Origin: Prostheceraeus crozeri
Lineage: Eukaryota; Platyhelminthes; Polycladida; Euryleptidae
Direction of reading: 5' to 3'
Assembly: GCA_907163375.1 (NCBI GenBank)
Contig: CAJQUW010005273.1
Coordinates: 124,001-188,000 of the forward strand
Length of the DNA: 64,000 nucleotides
Below the pieces are notes generated by a model. That model had not been told where the DNA came from. It searched no databases and saw nothing but the letters and a program-made list of their open reading frames with translations. The number at the start of each line of letters is the position of its first letter. The first letter of the stretch is position 1. The translations under genes were made by a program, and so were the position numbers. Shown here piece after piece: positions 44,948 through 54,792 of the stretch.

Positions 44948-45316
44948 TTAAGATTTACGTTTGTGAATGGACAACAACTTCGAGATAACTTTATTAATTG
45001 ATTGTTGCACTTTATCTATTGCGTCAAGCAGCGTGTGATGTACTTTAATTTCTTTTCTATTAACTTGCATTTTCTGCTGATTAATCTTCAATGCCGTTTT
45101 AAGTGCATTTAACTTAATTTTAAGAACATCTAATTGTCTTTTAACAGCATCTAACTGTTCTTTATTTTCTTTAGAGTTTTCTTGTAAATTTTTCTTTAAT
45201 TCATTTTCTAAATTGATTTTAAGAGTTTTCATTTTATCAACTCTTTGATTAAGTGAGTTTACTTCATTTATTATTCTATTCATCTTTTTCATTTCTTGAG
45301 TAATTTTAGAACTCAA
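44948..45316 (-). CDS. Coiled-coil protein
   Basis: 122 residues, almost entirely heptad repeats (for example VNSLNQRVDKMKTLKINLEN, LDAVKRQLDVLKIKLNALKT) with a basic end. It follows the fibre-like frame directly on the same strand and could be a separate shaft protein or the continuation of that gene. No specific family. Confidence 0.5.
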   Translation of the reverse strand: MSSKITQEMKKMNRIINEVNSLNQRVDKMKTLKINLENELKKNLQENSKENKEQLDAVKRQLDVLKIKLNALKTALKINQQKMQVNRKEIKVHHTLLDAIDKVQQSINKVISKLLSIHKRKS

Positions 45317-45354
45317 TTCATCAACACTTTTTTGGAATGTAGTTTGTAACTGCT

Positions 45355-45834
45355 TTAAATTTTTTTAATTCTTTCAGGTAGTTTTTCTATTTCATCTTCT
45401 AATTGTTCTTTCAATAGTTGTATCTGATGTTTATTCTTAATGACTGCAGATTTTAAATTTATAGAAAGTAATATTAAAATTTTTGATTGTTCTGAAATCT
45501 TTTTAAAAAGTTTTGCTATATCTGCTTCTAGCTCTCTATCCTTTTTATCAAGTTTTAATAATTTTTCGTTTAATGATTTGTCATTAAGTTTTAGCAACTT
45601 TAATTCATTCATCAGTAGAACCAAAACATCGTTTATGTATTTTTCTTTTAAGTCATTGATTTGTGTATCAACATATTGTTTATTTGTTAACTCTGTATTT
45701 TGTTGCGGAAGAATAGAAAGATGCAATGGACCAGATAAAACGTCTCCAGTTTTCATGATATAATTTTCTATTTCTATTTCTAATTCACGATTATTCGGGA
45801 TATATGCACCTCCACCAACATTTGGTAACATCAT
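45355..45834 (-). CDS. Fibre-like protein with phage-type tail-fibre motif
   Basis: 159 residues. Near residues 28-60 it has MKTGDVLSGPLHLSILP followed by LTNKQYVDTQI. This is the repeat M.GPL.L...P....TKQYVD found in many phage tail fibres and some eukaryotic-virus fibres. The rest is a long coiled coil (LNEKLLKLDKKDRELEADIA). A trimeric attachment fibre anchored at the vertex is plausible. The N-terminus (MMLPNVGGGAYIP) is Gly/Pro-rich, as in penton-binding tails. Starts after gttttaaaaATG. Confidence 0.55.
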   Translation of the reverse strand: MMLPNVGGGAYIPNNRELEIEIENYIMKTGDVLSGPLHLSILPQQNTELTNKQYVDTQINDLKEKYINDVLVLLMNELKLLKLNDKSLNEKLLKLDKKDRELEADIAKLFKKISEQSKILILLSINLKSAVIKNKHQIQLLKEQLEDEIEKLPERIKKI

Positions 45835-45880
45835 TTTTAAAACAATAAAAAAATAAATTTTTTCTAATAAAAATAAAAGA

Positions 45881-47275
45881 ATGGATAAAGCAAATTTAAA
45901 AAAATTATATTCGTCCGCATCATCCTGTTCTTCTTATTCGACGAGATCAACGGGATTTGAAAATAAATGTTTTGATAATAATAATAATAACAATCCATGT
46001 ATAGATGTTAATATTTTATTTGAATTACAATCCGAAATATTTAGAGAACAAACAAAAGGTTTACCTTCTATAGAAACTAACTATTGTTTATTTCCGGGTG
46101 ATCCATTTATTAAATTTATGGATATAGTAAGTAAATATAATGATGTAGCTTATGTTGAATTAAATAAAGAAAATATGGTTATAATAGGTCATAATAACGT
46201 TTATGGTTTTATTAGAGCAGTGTTACCAATTAGTAATACTGAATGGATAGAAAATAAAATTATTAATTATATCAATATTAAAGAATTAGTTAAAAAATTA
46301 AAATCTTTTTCGAAAGAAAAAATCAGATTATTTGTTGACGATCAAAATCAATATAACATTCACATAGAGAGTAAAAAACATAATGAAGAATTATTATGTC
46401 AGGTATATTATAGAGATACAATTTATAAACAAGAAACATTAGAAATGCCCCAAAGATATGATGATGATACATATATAGGATTGTATTCCAATTTAAGTAT
46501 TAATTTATTAAAATCTTACATAAATGGTTTAGCTCAACAAGAAAAAATTTATATGTGGACAACACCTTATACTATTAACAATGTCCATAATCATAATCAT
46601 AATAAACGAACTGAAGGTTCTAGGGCTTTGCCCGATCTTAAAGAATCTTATGATAATAATGATGATAATAATATAGATGATGATAATATAGATGATGATT
46701 CTGAAACATCTGAAAATGGTGTAAATGGTAAAAAAGATTATAAAAATATTAGTAATTATAAAAATTTATCTAAATTTCATTTTCTTACAATTGAAAATGA
46801 TAATGATGGTATAGTTGAAGATACTGTTCGACAACTATGTGCCGGGTCTACAAAATTTAAATTAGGATTTACATCTAATCAATTAAAAATTTTATCATCT
46901 TTAATAAAAACTAAAAGTGATTCAGATTATGGTGGTGTTATTAAATTTTCCAAAAGAGATCAAAGACCAATATTTTTCTCTATTATATTATTATCAGATA
47001 AAAAATGTAATTTAGAGTTAGATATTCCTATCAGGGAATGGTATCCTATCAGGGAATGGCATCCTATACCAAAAAGTGTAATTTATGATGATGAAGAATC
47101 AATTTATGATGATGATGAAGAATCAATTGATGATGATGATGAAGAATCAATATTTAGTGAAAAAAATTTAAATTATCTTTTGATAAAACGTTATATGATA
47201 AAACTTAATATGATAAAACTTAATATTATAGAACATTATATGCTAAAACTTAATAGAAAATACCAAAATAGTTGA
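45881..47275 (+). CDS. Sliding-clamp (PCNA)-like protein with acidic insertions
   Basis: 464 residues. The N-terminal half has FIKFMDIVSKYNDVAYVELNKENMVIIGHNNVYGFIRAVLP then INIKELVKKLKSF. The later part has FKLGFTSNQLKILSSLI then GGVIKFSKRDQRPIFFSIIL. The spacing of strand, helix, I...L..I/LK and final strand resembles the two clamp domains of PCNA/Rad1-like proteins. Between and after them are low-complexity acidic tracts (NNDDNNIDDDNIDDDS; DDEESIYDDDEESIDDDDEE) and short tandem repeats (IREWYPIREWHP; MIKLN). It would tether the polymerase encoded next to it on the opposite strand. Fold assignment is by pattern only. Confidence 0.4.
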   Translation: MDKANLKKLYSSASSCSSYSTRSTGFENKCFDNNNNNNPCIDVNILFELQSEIFREQTKGLPSIETNYCLFPGDPFIKFMDIVSKYNDVAYVELNKENMVIIGHNNVYGFIRAVLPISNTEWIENKIINYINIKELVKKLKSFSKEKIRLFVDDQNQYNIHIESKKHNEELLCQVYYRDTIYKQETLEMPQRYDDDTYIGLYSNLSINLLKSYINGLAQQEKIYMWTTPYTINNVHNHNHNKRTEGSRALPDLKESYDNNDDNNIDDDNIDDDSETSENGVNGKKDYKNISNYKNLSKFHFLTIENDNDGIVEDTVRQLCAGSTKFKLGFTSNQLKILSSLIKTKSDSDYGGVIKFSKRDQRPIFFSIILLSDKKCNLELDIPIREWYPIREWHPIPKSVIYDDEESIYDDDEESIDDDDEESIFSEKNLNYLLIKRYMIKLNMIKLNIIEHYMLKLNRKYQNS

Positions 47276-47376
47276 TAAATATATTTTCATATGTAATAAG
47301 TTTTTAGATGTAATAAGTTTTTAGATGTAATAAGTTTGTAGATGTAATAAATTTTTTAGATGTAATAAAAAAATTA

Positions 47377-50300
47377 TTATTCACACGTGTCATCATCATC
47401 ACTTAAATTACTCTCACAGATGATTGTTTGAAATATTTCAGCTTGAATATCTTCTCCGTTATAAGGTAACATAATTTCATTTTCATCAGGTGCTTGACGT
47501 TTAAGAATATTTATTTGACCAGAAAATTTTTTTTCTTCAGTATTATTATTTTTATCAGGAATACTAATTCCGGTTTCTAAAGATCTTTTCCATGGTTTAT
47601 TAACTGTAGTCGATAATGTTTTCCCCGAATATAATTTTAGAAAATCTTCTACTTTTACTTTATCTTGTGAATATCCTTTGAATGTTTTCTTTTCACTAAG
47701 TCTCCCTTGCTCATCTACAGTAATACAGTATTTTACTTTAGGTGCAATAAACATTGCAAAAATAATTCCACCATTTCCATAATCATTTTTCCCTTGACAC
47801 AATTCTCCTCCAACATATCCAGCAGCGTCTAATTTATTAAAGAGCTCATTGGAAATATATATTGAATCAGTATCTGTATAATGAATGTATTTTTCTTTGA
47901 AACCATTAATTTCTAAAATAAAGTTATTCATGATTCTTCTAGAGTGAGAAAGAATGAAAGAACCTAAGTGTGATGGCATGAATGACGTCTTCCCATCTTT
48001 TACAATATTAGTTTTGAGACATTCATCATCTTCCATTTCTACTTTCGCTAAATATTGTTCATCATTTAATTTTTCATAATCTTTTACTTCTTGAGTGAAA
48101 TTTTTTCTCAATGTATTCTCATTCCATAAATGATATTTAGTGGTTATATCTTTTTGCACAGTTTTGCCATATAGCGAATTCATCAATAATTTAATTAACT
48201 CATCACCTACAGTATTTCCTTCTGTTTTATATCTTTTTCTCAAATTAAAAAGTTTTTCAATATAATTTCGAAATGGTGAAACTTGATAATTTTTTTCATA
48301 AATTATACCATCAGTAATATGTAAGATTTTTCCCCCACATCTAACAATTTCTTGTATGTCTACAGAAATTAATACATCATAACATATACCATTTCTAAAC
48401 CTGATTACTTTTACATGAGAATTATTATTTTGATTTTTAACTTTATCTTTTATAGGAACTGGTTGGAAAAACATATCATTCGGATATTGAAACACAACAG
48501 AGAATATTCCAGTTTTAGGTCTAAATGTTTGTGTATTAAATTTATATACTATTTCCCGCTCTTCTTCTTGACGAAATTTTCTAGCTGATTCAGCTTTAGG
48601 GTATTCTGAATTTTCATCATACATAGCTGATGGATATAAAGATGTTGCATCAAAAGCCATTAGAAATTCATTTTTTTGTTCAAGTAGTTGATTTGAAATT
48701 TTCTTACAAATTTCAGTTTTATCTCCTAAATCTCTATACTGTTTCATTAAATCTATTAAATTGCTTCCAGGGGACAAAGCCCCACCAGCGTAGCGACCAA
48801 GGGACAAAGTCCCCCCAGCGCAGCGACCAGGTAAATACTGTTTTAATATTGGTAACAAGATGTTACAAAATGGCGATATGTATTTTCTTATATTTGCTGA
48901 AACTCTTCCACCTTTAACAGATTTTCTAATATAATTTCTAGCCCATAAATCTATATGAGAATGAATATTTATATTGTCATTTTGTACGCTTTTCATCCAA
49001 CCGTTAAATGTTAAAGCAGAGGATGTCAAATTAGTAGTTATATCTTCACCAACTAAATCTCGCATAACATTATTATATTTGTAGATACAAAAAGCTAAAG
49101 AAAGAATATCGTTAACTAAATATGGTCTCCATTCATTTTCTTTTTCTTTAAAATTTTCATGTGTTATGTCTCCAATTTCATAATTTAATTTACACACATT
49201 CGTAGGAATTTTAAAATTCTCACACCATTTAGAAAGACTTGTTTTTACATGTTGATAACTACATTTCATTATAATAGTTTGAAGTGCTAATTTACCTGAC
49301 GTGAATCTTTTTTCATATTGTTTTTAAATCTAAAAGATTTTTGAATGTATCTACTAACACATTCAGTTGTATAAGGATTTCGTAATGAAGCAGTCAATAT
49401 TCCTCTTGAAGTTTTAAGAGGCGGTTTAGATAATTTAAAATTAGCTTTTATCGGAAAATAGGAATCAAAACCTGATGAATTGTGAGCTATTAAAGTTACT
49501 CTAGAATAATTAAATTTTCCAAGCGTTTTAAAAAATTGATGGATCGGACATACGTCCTCTGGGTTTCCCCCGATCGAACATTCATCATCCTCAGTTCTCG
49601 TAAATATTTTCACACAATTTTGAAGTTTATTAAATTCTAATTCAGTTAAATTATTATACTCATTAATCTGTTTTTTAAGTTTTTTAATTTCATCTTCATC
49701 TTTTGATCGTTTAATTTTAATCATATCACTTAACAAACGTGTTTCTAATTCTTTCAATCTTTGTTTCGGTAAACAACATATAAATTTATTAAAATTAATA
49801 GCTCCTACAGCGTAAGGAATAGGATGAGCTGTTGAACAGTTAGGATCAGGAAAAGTTTCGAGATCCCAAATATATGTTGAACTATAGTCAATTTTTTTCT
49901 TTGTTATGATTTTATATGGACGCGTTGTTAGATTTTCATCAGTAACTGTTTTATATATGGGTTTGAAATTATTTTCAATTTCTCTAATAGCTTTTAATTT
50001 ATGAGATTTATTAATTAAACAATAGTGACCAATTGTTGAACCTGCGTGAAAATAATTGTAATAAACATAATTATGAAACGTTTCAATTCCTCTAGGATTT
50101 AAATGACGATTGGCAGGACTATAATATTGAACACATTCTCCAAAATATTTATTGAATTGAGAAAATTTGCAGTTTGACATTACTCCTGTTCTAGATGTGG
50201 CTTTCTCTTTATATAAAAAATTATTAAACATTTCTTTCATCAATTCTCCTTGTTCTTCATTAAAACCTCGTAAAACATTATAACATTTAATAAAACAAAA

Positions 50301-50912
50301 ATCTTCAGAAGGAATATAACAATATTCACCGAAATATTCTTTGATTCTATATTTCATATTAATCCCTGCCCCTCTATGCGATCTTTGTACTAACTTCATT
50401 CCAAAATCTTCATATTTAATATTACCTGTAAAAATCCATTCGTTAGCATCGGATTTCTCATCCAGATTCGAAAACCATATTTCAAATGAATTTTTATTAT
50501 AGAAGGTTACGTAAAAATTTTGAATTATATTTTCCTGATCTTTAATAACTTTTCCAAGTAAATTAATAATTTTACCATTTGCTAAAAGTTTCCGCATATC
50601 ATTTACTACATTAATAAAAGATACATTTTCATATTTAATTTCATTTGGATTAAATAAATTACATAAATCATCACCAAGCTCATCCTTAATTCTATCATCA
50701 AAAAAGATATCAGTAATAGGAGTTTCTAATATTTCTTTTGTTCCACTTTTCTGTTTTTTAATATTACGTCTAATACTACGCCTACTACGTTTCTGTTTTT
50801 TAATACGTTTACTACGTTTACTATGTTTAATTTGCGCATCAAACTCAGCAGTTTGTTTCTTGATTAATTCATCAATCCTAAACGTTTGTCCGAGAGACAT
50901 TTCACGATTCAT
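47377..50912 (-). pseudogene. Protein-primed DNA polymerase B, element 2
   Basis: About 1,170 residues in total. It has a basic N-terminus, the exonuclease motifs WDLETF (Exo I), AHNSSGFDSYF (Exo II) and YLVNDILSLAF (Exo III), and the palm motifs DATSLYPSAM (A), LIKLLMNSLYGKT (B) and YTDTDSIYIS (C). APKVKYC and FKGYSQ follow. This is the pPolB family of adenoviruses and Polintons. All catalytic motifs look intact, but the gene is not in one continuous frame (about one break). A 30-bp GC-rich tandem duplication encoding GRCAGGTLSLGRYAGGALS-like residues sits before motif A. Confidence 0.85.
48768..48831 (-). repeat. 30-bp GC-rich tandem repeat inside the polymerase gene
   Basis: Two units of the type GGGACAAAGYCCC followed by CAGCGYAGCGACC. 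Each begins with a hairpin (GGGAC-AAA-GTCCC). The repeat keeps the frame and stands out as GC-rich against AT-rich DNA. Confidence 0.6.
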
Positions 50913-50944
50913 ATTTTTTAAAAGAAAAAATGAATTTTTACATA

Positions 50945-50956
50945 GAACCTCGGTTC
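50945..50956 (-). terminator. Hairpin after the 50962 gene
   Basis: GAACC-TC-GGTTC, starting 6 bp beyond the stop of the small minus-strand gene. Confidence 0.4.
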
Positions 50957-50961
50957 CGTTT

Positions 50962-51291
50962 TTACATATACACAGGAATATGTAATTGATGTAATGTTTC
51001 TAATTCATGTGTTGTTAAATGTTCTTTCTTAACCAACCACCATAAATTATTATACGCCAAAAATACTCGGAAACTTCTTAAACAAAGTGGAAAGTCTTTT
51101 GTTTTAATACACGGTTTAATACCATGTTTTGTTTTATAATCTGTAACGAGCGCTACGTATTTATGATGATAATAAAATCTAACTTCTTTCTTCGAATTTA
51201 CAGGATTTGTAGGATGACGATAATCTTTTAGAACTGGTACATGCTCTATCTTGTAAGCATTCAACATATTTTTTTTTATTTTTATTAACAA
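50962..51291 (-). CDS. Hypothetical protein of element 2
   Basis: Up to 109 residues; the second Met (MLNAYKIEHVPVLKDYRHP) may be the true start. It contains VRFYYHHKYVALVTDYKTK, LCLRSFRVFLAYNNLWWLVKK and HELETLHQLHIPVY. Basic and aromatic, no membrane segment. It lies between polymerase and ATPase on the same strand. No family recognised. Confidence 0.5.
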   Translation of the reverse strand: MLIKIKKNMLNAYKIEHVPVLKDYRHPTNPVNSKKEVRFYYHHKYVALVTDYKTKHGIKPCIKTKDFPLCLRSFRVFLAYNNLWWLVKKEHLTTHELETLHQLHIPVYM

Positions 51292-51350
51292 AAAATTTAT
51301 AAGAAAAAATTATTCGATCACTCCGCGAAAATGTTTTCTATCGACTTTCA

Positions 51351-52193
51351 GTCAGAGAACAATTGTTCGATAACTCTATCATGAATTTTTTTATCAATAT
51401 TAATTGTGATAAATCCATAATCTTTTGACCAAGCATTGTTACACGATTGTTTAAATTCATCTTTATTTCTTACACATAAATCTCTTAACAAATCACTTAA
51501 GTTTCTTGCATTTATTTCAAATAGTATAAATATATTTGCATTCTTTCTAATAACACTTCCGTCTAATGAATACATACTTTGTGTTAAATAAAAAACACTA
51601 CAGTTATTATGTCTACCTCTTGCGAAATAATTTCTCTGAACTGACTGAATCTATCATTAACACAATCATCAAAAATTACACAATGTTTCATTGTTTTATC
51701 TAGTTTACTAGGATCTTGCATATTACCACTATCATCTATTAATTGTATTTTTATATGATTTTATTTTTTTTTATTTTATTTTATTTTATTTTTATATGAT
51801 TTTTATATGATTTTTTATTGTATTTTTATTTTTATATTGTATTTTTATTAGATTCTACTAACTGATTATTTTTTGCTGCTTCTTCACACCACGAACTTAT
51901 TTCTTCTTCATCTTCAGATTTTTCATATTCTTTGAATAATGAAGCAATTGCTGTTTTTTTAAGATTATTTTCAAATCCATATTTTAAAAATTGATAGACG
52001 GGTTGTTCTGCCGTCGTTGTATAAATTATAAGATTGTTATAATCCAAAAAATTTGGAGTCGTTAAAATTTTAAATAATAGATATGTTTTTCCATATCCTG
52101 ATCTTCCACAAATAACTGACAAAACTTTATTAGATAAATTTGGATGATGATTAAATTTAAGTTTTTTTTATTAAATGGAGGTAGTTCACTCAT
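51351..52193 (-). pseudogene. Packaging ATPase (FtsK/HerA/A32-like)
   Basis: Recognisable pieces are VICGRSGYGKTYLLFKIL (Walker A), KHCVIFDDCVND (Walker B) and a C-terminal part with NIFILFEINARNLSDLLRDL. This ATPase pumps DNA into capsids in Polintons and many large DNA viruses. It begins after a tttttattaaaaaATG context at 52193 and precedes the small gene at 51291. The gene is broken, with a few breaks; AT-only low-complexity DNA lies within it. Confidence 0.65.
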
Positions 52194-52285
52194 TTTTTAA
52201 TAAAAAAATTTTATTTTTATTTTTTTTATTTTTTGTTTCTAAAGAAGAAGAAGAAAATTAGACTTCTCTAGCTTCGCGTAGGAGT

Positions 52286-53074
52286 TTATACCTCCCGAAC
52301 CAAAAGATCTATCATAATCTCTTCACCTCCAAAATTTATTTCTTGTCCTTTTTCATCAGTGATTCTAATGCCAATGTTGTTAATAGTTTTTCTTGTAATA
52401 GGAAAATATATTAATGTTTGTGGAATTACATTTAATCTATAACCAATGGGTACAGTAAAAGCTGGAAAACTGAATATTAAATTTGACAATTTACCATTTA
52501 TATATCCTCCTTCAATAATGTCACAATGTACAACAATTGAATTTATTTCAGTTATTTTTGGAATCTTCTCACCTAAATGATAACCTTGACTATAGGTTTG
52601 TTTATTAAATCCTAATAGCTTTGACAATGATCTATCATGATTAAAATCAACTTGATGATTTTCGTCTAAAGTAAGAGAAAATTTATTAACTGCCGGTTCA
52701 ACTGCAAAATGTAATTGTTTCTTATCTTTAAATGGTATACCTAAATGTCTCTTAATTTCATTTGATATTGATTCAACTTCGTAAGAACCAGGAAGAAAAC
52801 TTAGTACTTTCCATGTTTTGCCTTTATCAGTAGAATATCTAAATTGATCATTCACATCTTTTATAACATTTTGAATAGTGTTAAATGTAGAGAAACTAGT
52901 CAATGCAATTTGATAATTTTTATTTTGTTCCAAATGTAGAATGGGTTCTAAATTACAAGTGTGTGATGAAGTAGTTGTTATAATTTTTAACGTCGTACTA
53001 AATTTTGATGAACCCAAAATCTCTGTCAAATTTTCTAAATGATTATTAATTTTGTCTAAATCTGCTGAACACAT
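52286..53074 (-). CDS. Penton / minor capsid protein, element 2
   Basis: 262 residues. Landmarks are TSSHTCNLEPILHLEQNKNY, FSTFNTIQNV, LSKLLGFNKQTYSQG, INSIVVHCDIIEGGYING, IPQTLIYFPI and IRITDEKGQEINFGG. The arrangement matches the single jelly-roll minor-capsid proteins at capsid vertices, and the C-terminal part parallels element 1's copies at 14601-15498. It starts after ttttaactaaaaaATG. Same-strand neighbours are the ATPase and two unassigned structural candidates. Open throughout. Confidence 0.75.
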   Translation of the reverse strand: MCSADLDKINNHLENLTEILGSSKFSTTLKIITTTSSHTCNLEPILHLEQNKNYQIALTSFSTFNTIQNVIKDVNDQFRYSTDKGKTWKVLSFLPGSYEVESISNEIKRHLGIPFKDKKQLHFAVEPAVNKFSLTLDENHQVDFNHDRSLSKLLGFNKQTYSQGYHLGEKIPKITEINSIVVHCDIIEGGYINGKLSNLIFSFPAFTVPIGYRLNVIPQTLIYFPITRKTINNIGIRITDEKGQEINFGGEEIMIDLLVREV

Positions 53075-53165
53075 TTTTTAGTTAAAATTTTGAATAAATA
53101 TTATAGAAAAAAATCGTAGATAAAAATGGTAGATAAAAATCATAGATAAAAATCATAGATAAAAA

Positions 53166-53993
53166 TTAGAAACAACATATTTCAGCTACACTTTTATAAT
53201 CCTCTTCATTTAGAATCTTCTTTTCTAACAGTCTTTTCAATATAGCATGAATTTCATTGAAACTAGAATTATGTCCTTCTTTTATTGCAGATATTAAAAT
53301 ATTTAATCTATTTAGTAATTCTTGTGGATCATCTGGTAAAAATATGGTTGTTTCTGTTTTCTGTTTTTCAGATAAACCTTTCCCTACTTTAACTCCCGTT
53401 GATAATAAATTTTCTAATTGTTTATAACGTCTAAGAGTTTTTACTGCACCAACTCTATCTAACATAGCTTTATATTTTATAAGATCATCTACAGCATAAT
53501 TATTTAAATCTGCTCCTCTTAAAAGATTAACAAAATTTCTATCTAAATTAAAAGGAGATTTATCTGGTGAAAAAATTAAACCTCGAAAAGGTTGTGGAAA
53601 TATTTCTTTTTGTCCGAGATAAAATCTAGGTATTGTTTTTCCATCTATAAATGAAATAGAATGTTCAAATTGCATAGATTTTGGTAATTTCTTATTAATG
53701 TTTGATTCTAGTAATCCATAGTCATCTAATCTAGTTTTGTGCTCTGGATCTGTTATATCAATTTGTTTATCATTATTTGTACTTTCTTTTTCAAGAGTTT
53801 TAAATGGTTTCATAGTTTTCTCAAAATCAGTTTTTACTTGCTCGGTTTGTTGCATTTTTTCAAACATATCAGATTGAATACCAGCTTTTATCATTCTATG
53901 TTGAAGATGATTTTCTTTCATAATATTTCTTTGTTTTATTAACTCTTCTAATTGTTTTATTCTTTTAAAATTATCAGCTCTAATTTTATCCAT
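53166..53993 (-). CDS. Conserved hypothetical virion-type protein
   Basis: 275 residues from MDKIRADNFKRIKQLEELI. This start is preferred over one 22 codons upstream because it follows the element's common A-rich context (attttaaaaATG). The N-terminal third is coiled coil. The middle has FRGLIFSPDKSPFNLDRNFVNLLRGADLNNY, and a helical C-terminal part contains RRYKQLENLL. I recall similar unnamed proteins in adintovirus/Polinton genomes but cannot name a function. Confidence 0.55.
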   Translation of the reverse strand: MDKIRADNFKRIKQLEELIKQRNIMKENHLQHRMIKAGIQSDMFEKMQQTEQVKTDFEKTMKPFKTLEKESTNNDKQIDITDPEHKTRLDDYGLLESNINKKLPKSMQFEHSISFIDGKTIPRFYLGQKEIFPQPFRGLIFSPDKSPFNLDRNFVNLLRGADLNNYAVDDLIKYKAMLDRVGAVKTLRRYKQLENLLSTGVKVGKGLSEKQKTETTIFLPDDPQELLNRLNILISAIKEGHNSSFNEIHAILKRLLEKKILNEEDYKSVAEICCF

Positions 53994-54114
53994 TTTTAAA
54001 ATATAATATTTGAATTTTGTGGTAACATTGGAATGCAGCAAAAACATTTTACTGAACAAATTATTTTTTTATTGCTTTGTTGTTTGACATCTTTTCGTTT
54101 AAAGTTTTCTCGTT

Positions 54115-54792
54115 TTAAGTTTTGTTTAATAAAGTTTTGCTTAAATTTTCGCTTAAAGTTTTTAGCTCTTCTAAAAAAATTTTGTCATTTTCTTCATTAG
54201 AAATTTTACCATCACTAGAAATTTTGCCATCCTTTTTATTTTTATCATCAACTTTTTCGGACTGTAATTGAAAGGTTTGATTTACTTCATTAGCTATTTG
54301 ACCAAATTTTTCAATCTCATCTAACGTAATAACATTATCATCACATACTCTTTGAAAGTAGTAATGTAGTTTATCATAGACTTCTTTAATATGTAAATGC
54401 TTAGTTTTTAATGATTTTCGTTTCTTAGTTATTAAAGATTTATCTAACATTGTAACAAGTGAAGTTGCAAAAACACCCGTACCTGTTAAAGCTGTAGCAA
54501 CTACTGGAATTACTAAAACACCTGAAGATATAATAATTGTTAAAGCACCTAAACTTATTGTTAAGAATATGCCAATTCCTTGTGTTACATTCTTAACTTT
54601 AGACCATCTCTTTCTTAACTTTTTATAATGCTCTAATCTTAATAATAATTGAGATTCCTTATCTTTCATATAACGTACTCTATCTTTGTGTTTTTCTTTA
54701 TTCATTTTTTCAATGTCCATTAAAGTAGAACTACGTTCATATGATAACGAAGGATATATTCTTGCGGTTTCATCCACTTTTGTTTCTTCCAT
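54115..54792 (-). CDS. Membrane protein with helical hairpin
   Basis: 225 residues. The charged N-terminal coil (residues 1-65) is followed by a double hydrophobic segment (residues 75-110: GIGIFLTISLGALTIIISS then VLVIPVVATALTGTG). A second helical region and a Lys/Asp/Ser-rich repeat (KKDGKISSDGKIS) follow. The first 17 or so codons lie within the terminal inverted repeat, so a copy of the start also exists at the left end (from about 39169). It could be a virion membrane protein; no family is certain. Confidence 0.5.
   Translation of the reverse strand: MEETKVDETARIYPSLSYERSSTLMDIEKMNKEKHKDRVRYMKDKESQLLLRLEHYKKLRKRWSKVKNVTQGIGIFLTISLGALTIIISSGVLVIPVVATALTGTGVFATSLVTMLDKSLITKKRKSLKTKHLHIKEVYDKLHYYFQRVCDDNVITLDEIEKFGQIANEVNQTFQLQSEKVDDKNKKDGKISSDGKISNEENDKIFLEELKTLSENLSKTLLNKT

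Noticed and set aside
45440-45763. Plus-strand frame opposite the fibre-like gene
   Set aside because: Phe/Ser-rich antisense shadow of the Lys/Leu-rich coiled coil.
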